7,054 nt of DNA from Bryobacterales bacterium (lineage in GTDB: Bacteria; Acidobacteriota; Terriglobia; Bryobacterales; Bryobacteraceae): assembly GCA_003164075.1 (NCBI GenBank), contig PLRZ01000214.1, positions 5,184 through 12,237 of the forward strand, read 5' to 3'. The notes beneath the pieces are model-generated. The model was not told the DNA's origin. It did not search any database and worked only from the letters and a program-made list of their open reading frames with translations. The translations under genes and the position numbers were made by a program. Shown piece by piece: positions 5,696-7,054 of the stretch. Numbering within the stretch: position 1 is the stretch's first letter; every line of letters begins with the position of its first letter.

Positions 5696-7054
5696 TGTAA
5701 CCGAACTCGTCCTTCGCGACGCGCACCAGAGCCTGATGGCGACGCGGATGGCTATGGAAGACATGATTCCCGCGTGCGCCGATCTGGACAAAGCGGGCTT
5801 TTGGTCCCTGGAGTGCTGGGGAGGCGCGACCTTCGATTCCTGCATACGCTTCCTCAACGAGGACCCCTGGGAGCGCCTGCGGCAGTTCCGCAAGTTGCTT
5901 CCTAACAGCCGTTTGCAGATGCTGCTGCGCGGCCAGAATCTACTGGGCTACCGCCATTACGAAGATACCGTAGTGGACCGCTTCGTGGAGAAGGCCGCCG
6001 AGAACGGCATGGACGTTTTCCGCGTCTTCGATGCCCTGAACGATATCCGCAACCTGCGCCGCTCCGTGGCCGCCGTCCGCCGTACCGGAAAGCACGCCCA
6101 GGGCACCATCTGCTACACCATTAGCCCGCTGCATACCACCGGCGATTTTGTGGAAATGGCCGAAAAACTGCTTGACTTGGGCTGCGATTCCATCTGCATC
6201 AAGGACATGGCCGCGCTGCTCAAGCCGCAACAGGCCTACGACATAGTCAAGGGCATCAAAGAGGCGTGCGGGCAGGATGTGCGCGTTCACGTGCACGTGC
6301 ATGCCACCACCGGCGTCACCTTGGTCAGCCTCATGAAGGCCATCGAAGCCGGGGCGGACTGCGTCGATACAGCCATCAGCTCTCTCAGCCTGGGACCGGG
6401 CCACAATCCCACCGAGAGCCTGGTGGAAATGCTCGAAGGCACCGGTTTCGATACCAAGCTGGACAAGGCCGCGCTCATCAGACTGAAGAAGTACTTCGCC
6501 GGCATCCGCCCGCGTTATAAGGAGTTTCTCTCCAACATCACCGGCGTGGAAACCGAGATTTTCGACAGCCAGATCCCCGGGGGCATGCTTTCCAACATGG
6601 AGAGCCAGTTGAAACAGCAGGGCGCCGGCGACCGCATGCAGGAAGTGCTGCTCGAAGTGCCTAAAGTGCGCGCCGATGCCGGATACCCGCCGCTGGTCAC
6701 GCCTTCCAGCCAGATCGTGGGGACGCAGGCGGTTTTCAACGTGATGATGGGACGCTACAAGGTGCTGACCGGTGAGTTTGCCGACCTGATGTTGGGCTAC
6801 TACGGTGAAACCATTGGGCCGCGCGACCGCCACGTGGTCGAGTTGGCCGCCAAGCAGACCGGCAAGGTGCCCATCAACCATCGCCCGGCCGACTTGCTGA
6901 AGCCGGAATGGCACGAACTCCGCGACGCCACCGTGGCGCTCCCGGGAGCGAACGGCTCCGATGAGGACGTGCTGACTTACGCCATGTTCCCCAAGGTCGC
7001 CCCCAAATTCTTCACCACACGGGACCAGGGCCCCAAGAACCTGGGTAAGGACCC
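5679..7054 (+). CDS. Methylmalonyl-CoA carboxyltransferase 5S subunit / pyruvate carboxylase B-type; 3' end beyond window
   Basis: 458 complete codons, running off the right edge; the Propionibacterium 5S subunit is about 520 residues, so the tail is missing. The protein resembles that 5S subunit very closely throughout (LVLRDAHQSLMATRMAMEDM, ECWGGAT.DSCIRFLNEDPW, LLRGQNLLGYRHY, PGGMLSNMESQL, TPSSQIVGTQAVFNVMMG). Metal and carbamate residues match with a constant offset of 9: D14, K175 (carbamylated Lys), H206 and H208. The HMGL-like barrel spans about 8-280 and the PYC/OADA domain about 300-458. The 5S subunit transfers the carboxyl of oxaloacetate to biotin (or biotin to pyruvate); the partner 12S and biotin-carrier subunits are not in the window. 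Oxaloacetate decarboxylase alpha or pyruvate carboxylase B are alternative names. The start overlaps rex by 17 nt, with a weak GAAAG 8 nt upstream, implying a co-transcribed, Rex-controlled operon. Confidence 0.9.
   Translation, partial: MPKTIDVTELVLRDAHQSLMATRMAMEDMIPACADLDKAGFWSLECWGGATFDSCIRFLNEDPWERLRQFRKLLPNSRLQMLLRGQNLLGYRHYEDTVVDRFVEKAAENGMDVFRVFDALNDIRNLRRSVAAVRRTGKHAQGTICYTISPLHTTGDFVEMAEKLLDLGCDSICIKDMAALLKPQQAYDIVKGIKEACGQDVRVHVHVHATTGVTLVSLMKAIEAGADCVDTAISSLSLGPGHNPTESLVEMLEGTGFDTKLDKAALIRLKKYFAGIRPRYKEFLSNITGVETEIFDSQIPGGMLSNMESQLKQQGAGDRMQEVLLEVPKVRADAGYPPLVTPSSQIVGTQAVFNVMMGRYKVLTGEFADLMLGYYGETIGPRDRHVVELAAKQTGKVPINHRPADLLKPEWHELRDATVALPGANGSDEDVLTYAMFPKVAPKFFTTRDQGPKNLGKD

Noticed and set aside
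5940..6914. 324-codon minus-strand frame opposite the 5S gene
   Set aside because: His/Gly/Ala-rich antisense shadow of a strongly conserved gene.

Overview
The window is a GC-rich bacterial chromosome segment with dense, mostly GC3-rich coding. Gene content (a Tat-exported GH116/DUF608 glycosidase, a secreted class-C-type serine hydrolase, a Rex repressor next to a transcarboxylase 5S-like gene, a small signal-peptide protein) would fit an Acidobacteriota-type soil heterotroph of the Solibacter/Bryobacter kind. That assignment is a guess from gene style and was not tested. I saw no mobile element, CRISPR array, tRNA or rRNA.

Layout. Positions 1-741 (minus) hold the N-terminal two thirds or so of a secreted serine hydrolase of the beta-lactamase/esterase (S12) fold, cut by the window edge. 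Only 26 bp away and divergent, 768-3326 (plus) encodes a Tat-exported GH116-type glycosidase. Its stop codon overlaps the GTG start of 3323-4258 (plus), a CobW/COG0523-like P-loop protein with a good Shine-Dalgarno inside the glycosidase gene, so the two are very probably co-transcribed and translationally coupled. Convergent to them, 4380-4649 (minus) encodes an 89-residue signal-peptide or membrane-anchored protein of unknown function with a less GC-rich codon style.

The one long non-coding stretch, about 4650-4999, carries two GC-rich hairpins, a 14-bp perfect palindrome with a purine-rich SD-like tract beside it, and, just before rex, a perfect 8-4-8 inverted repeat inside plausible promoter elements. 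Then come 5000-5695 (plus), a Rex-family NAD(H)-sensing repressor, and 5679-7054 (plus, cut by the edge), a methylmalonyl-CoA carboxyltransferase 5S / pyruvate carboxylase B-type subunit whose start lies 17 nt inside rex.

How it works together. The right half reads as an autoregulated redox module. Rex senses the NADH/NAD+ ratio and probably controls its own promoter and the coupled carboxyltransferase, which moves carboxyl groups between C3 and C4 metabolites (oxaloacetate/pyruvate, methylmalonyl-CoA/propionyl-CoA), a redox-sensitive branch point of succinate/propionate formation. The left half is a carbohydrate or glycoconjugate-processing locus exported to the envelope. The most notable points are the variant Rex operator paired with a variant Rex DNA-binding helix, and the coupling of an exported Cys/His-rich glycosidase to a metallochaperone-like protein that has lost its recognisable NKxD motif.
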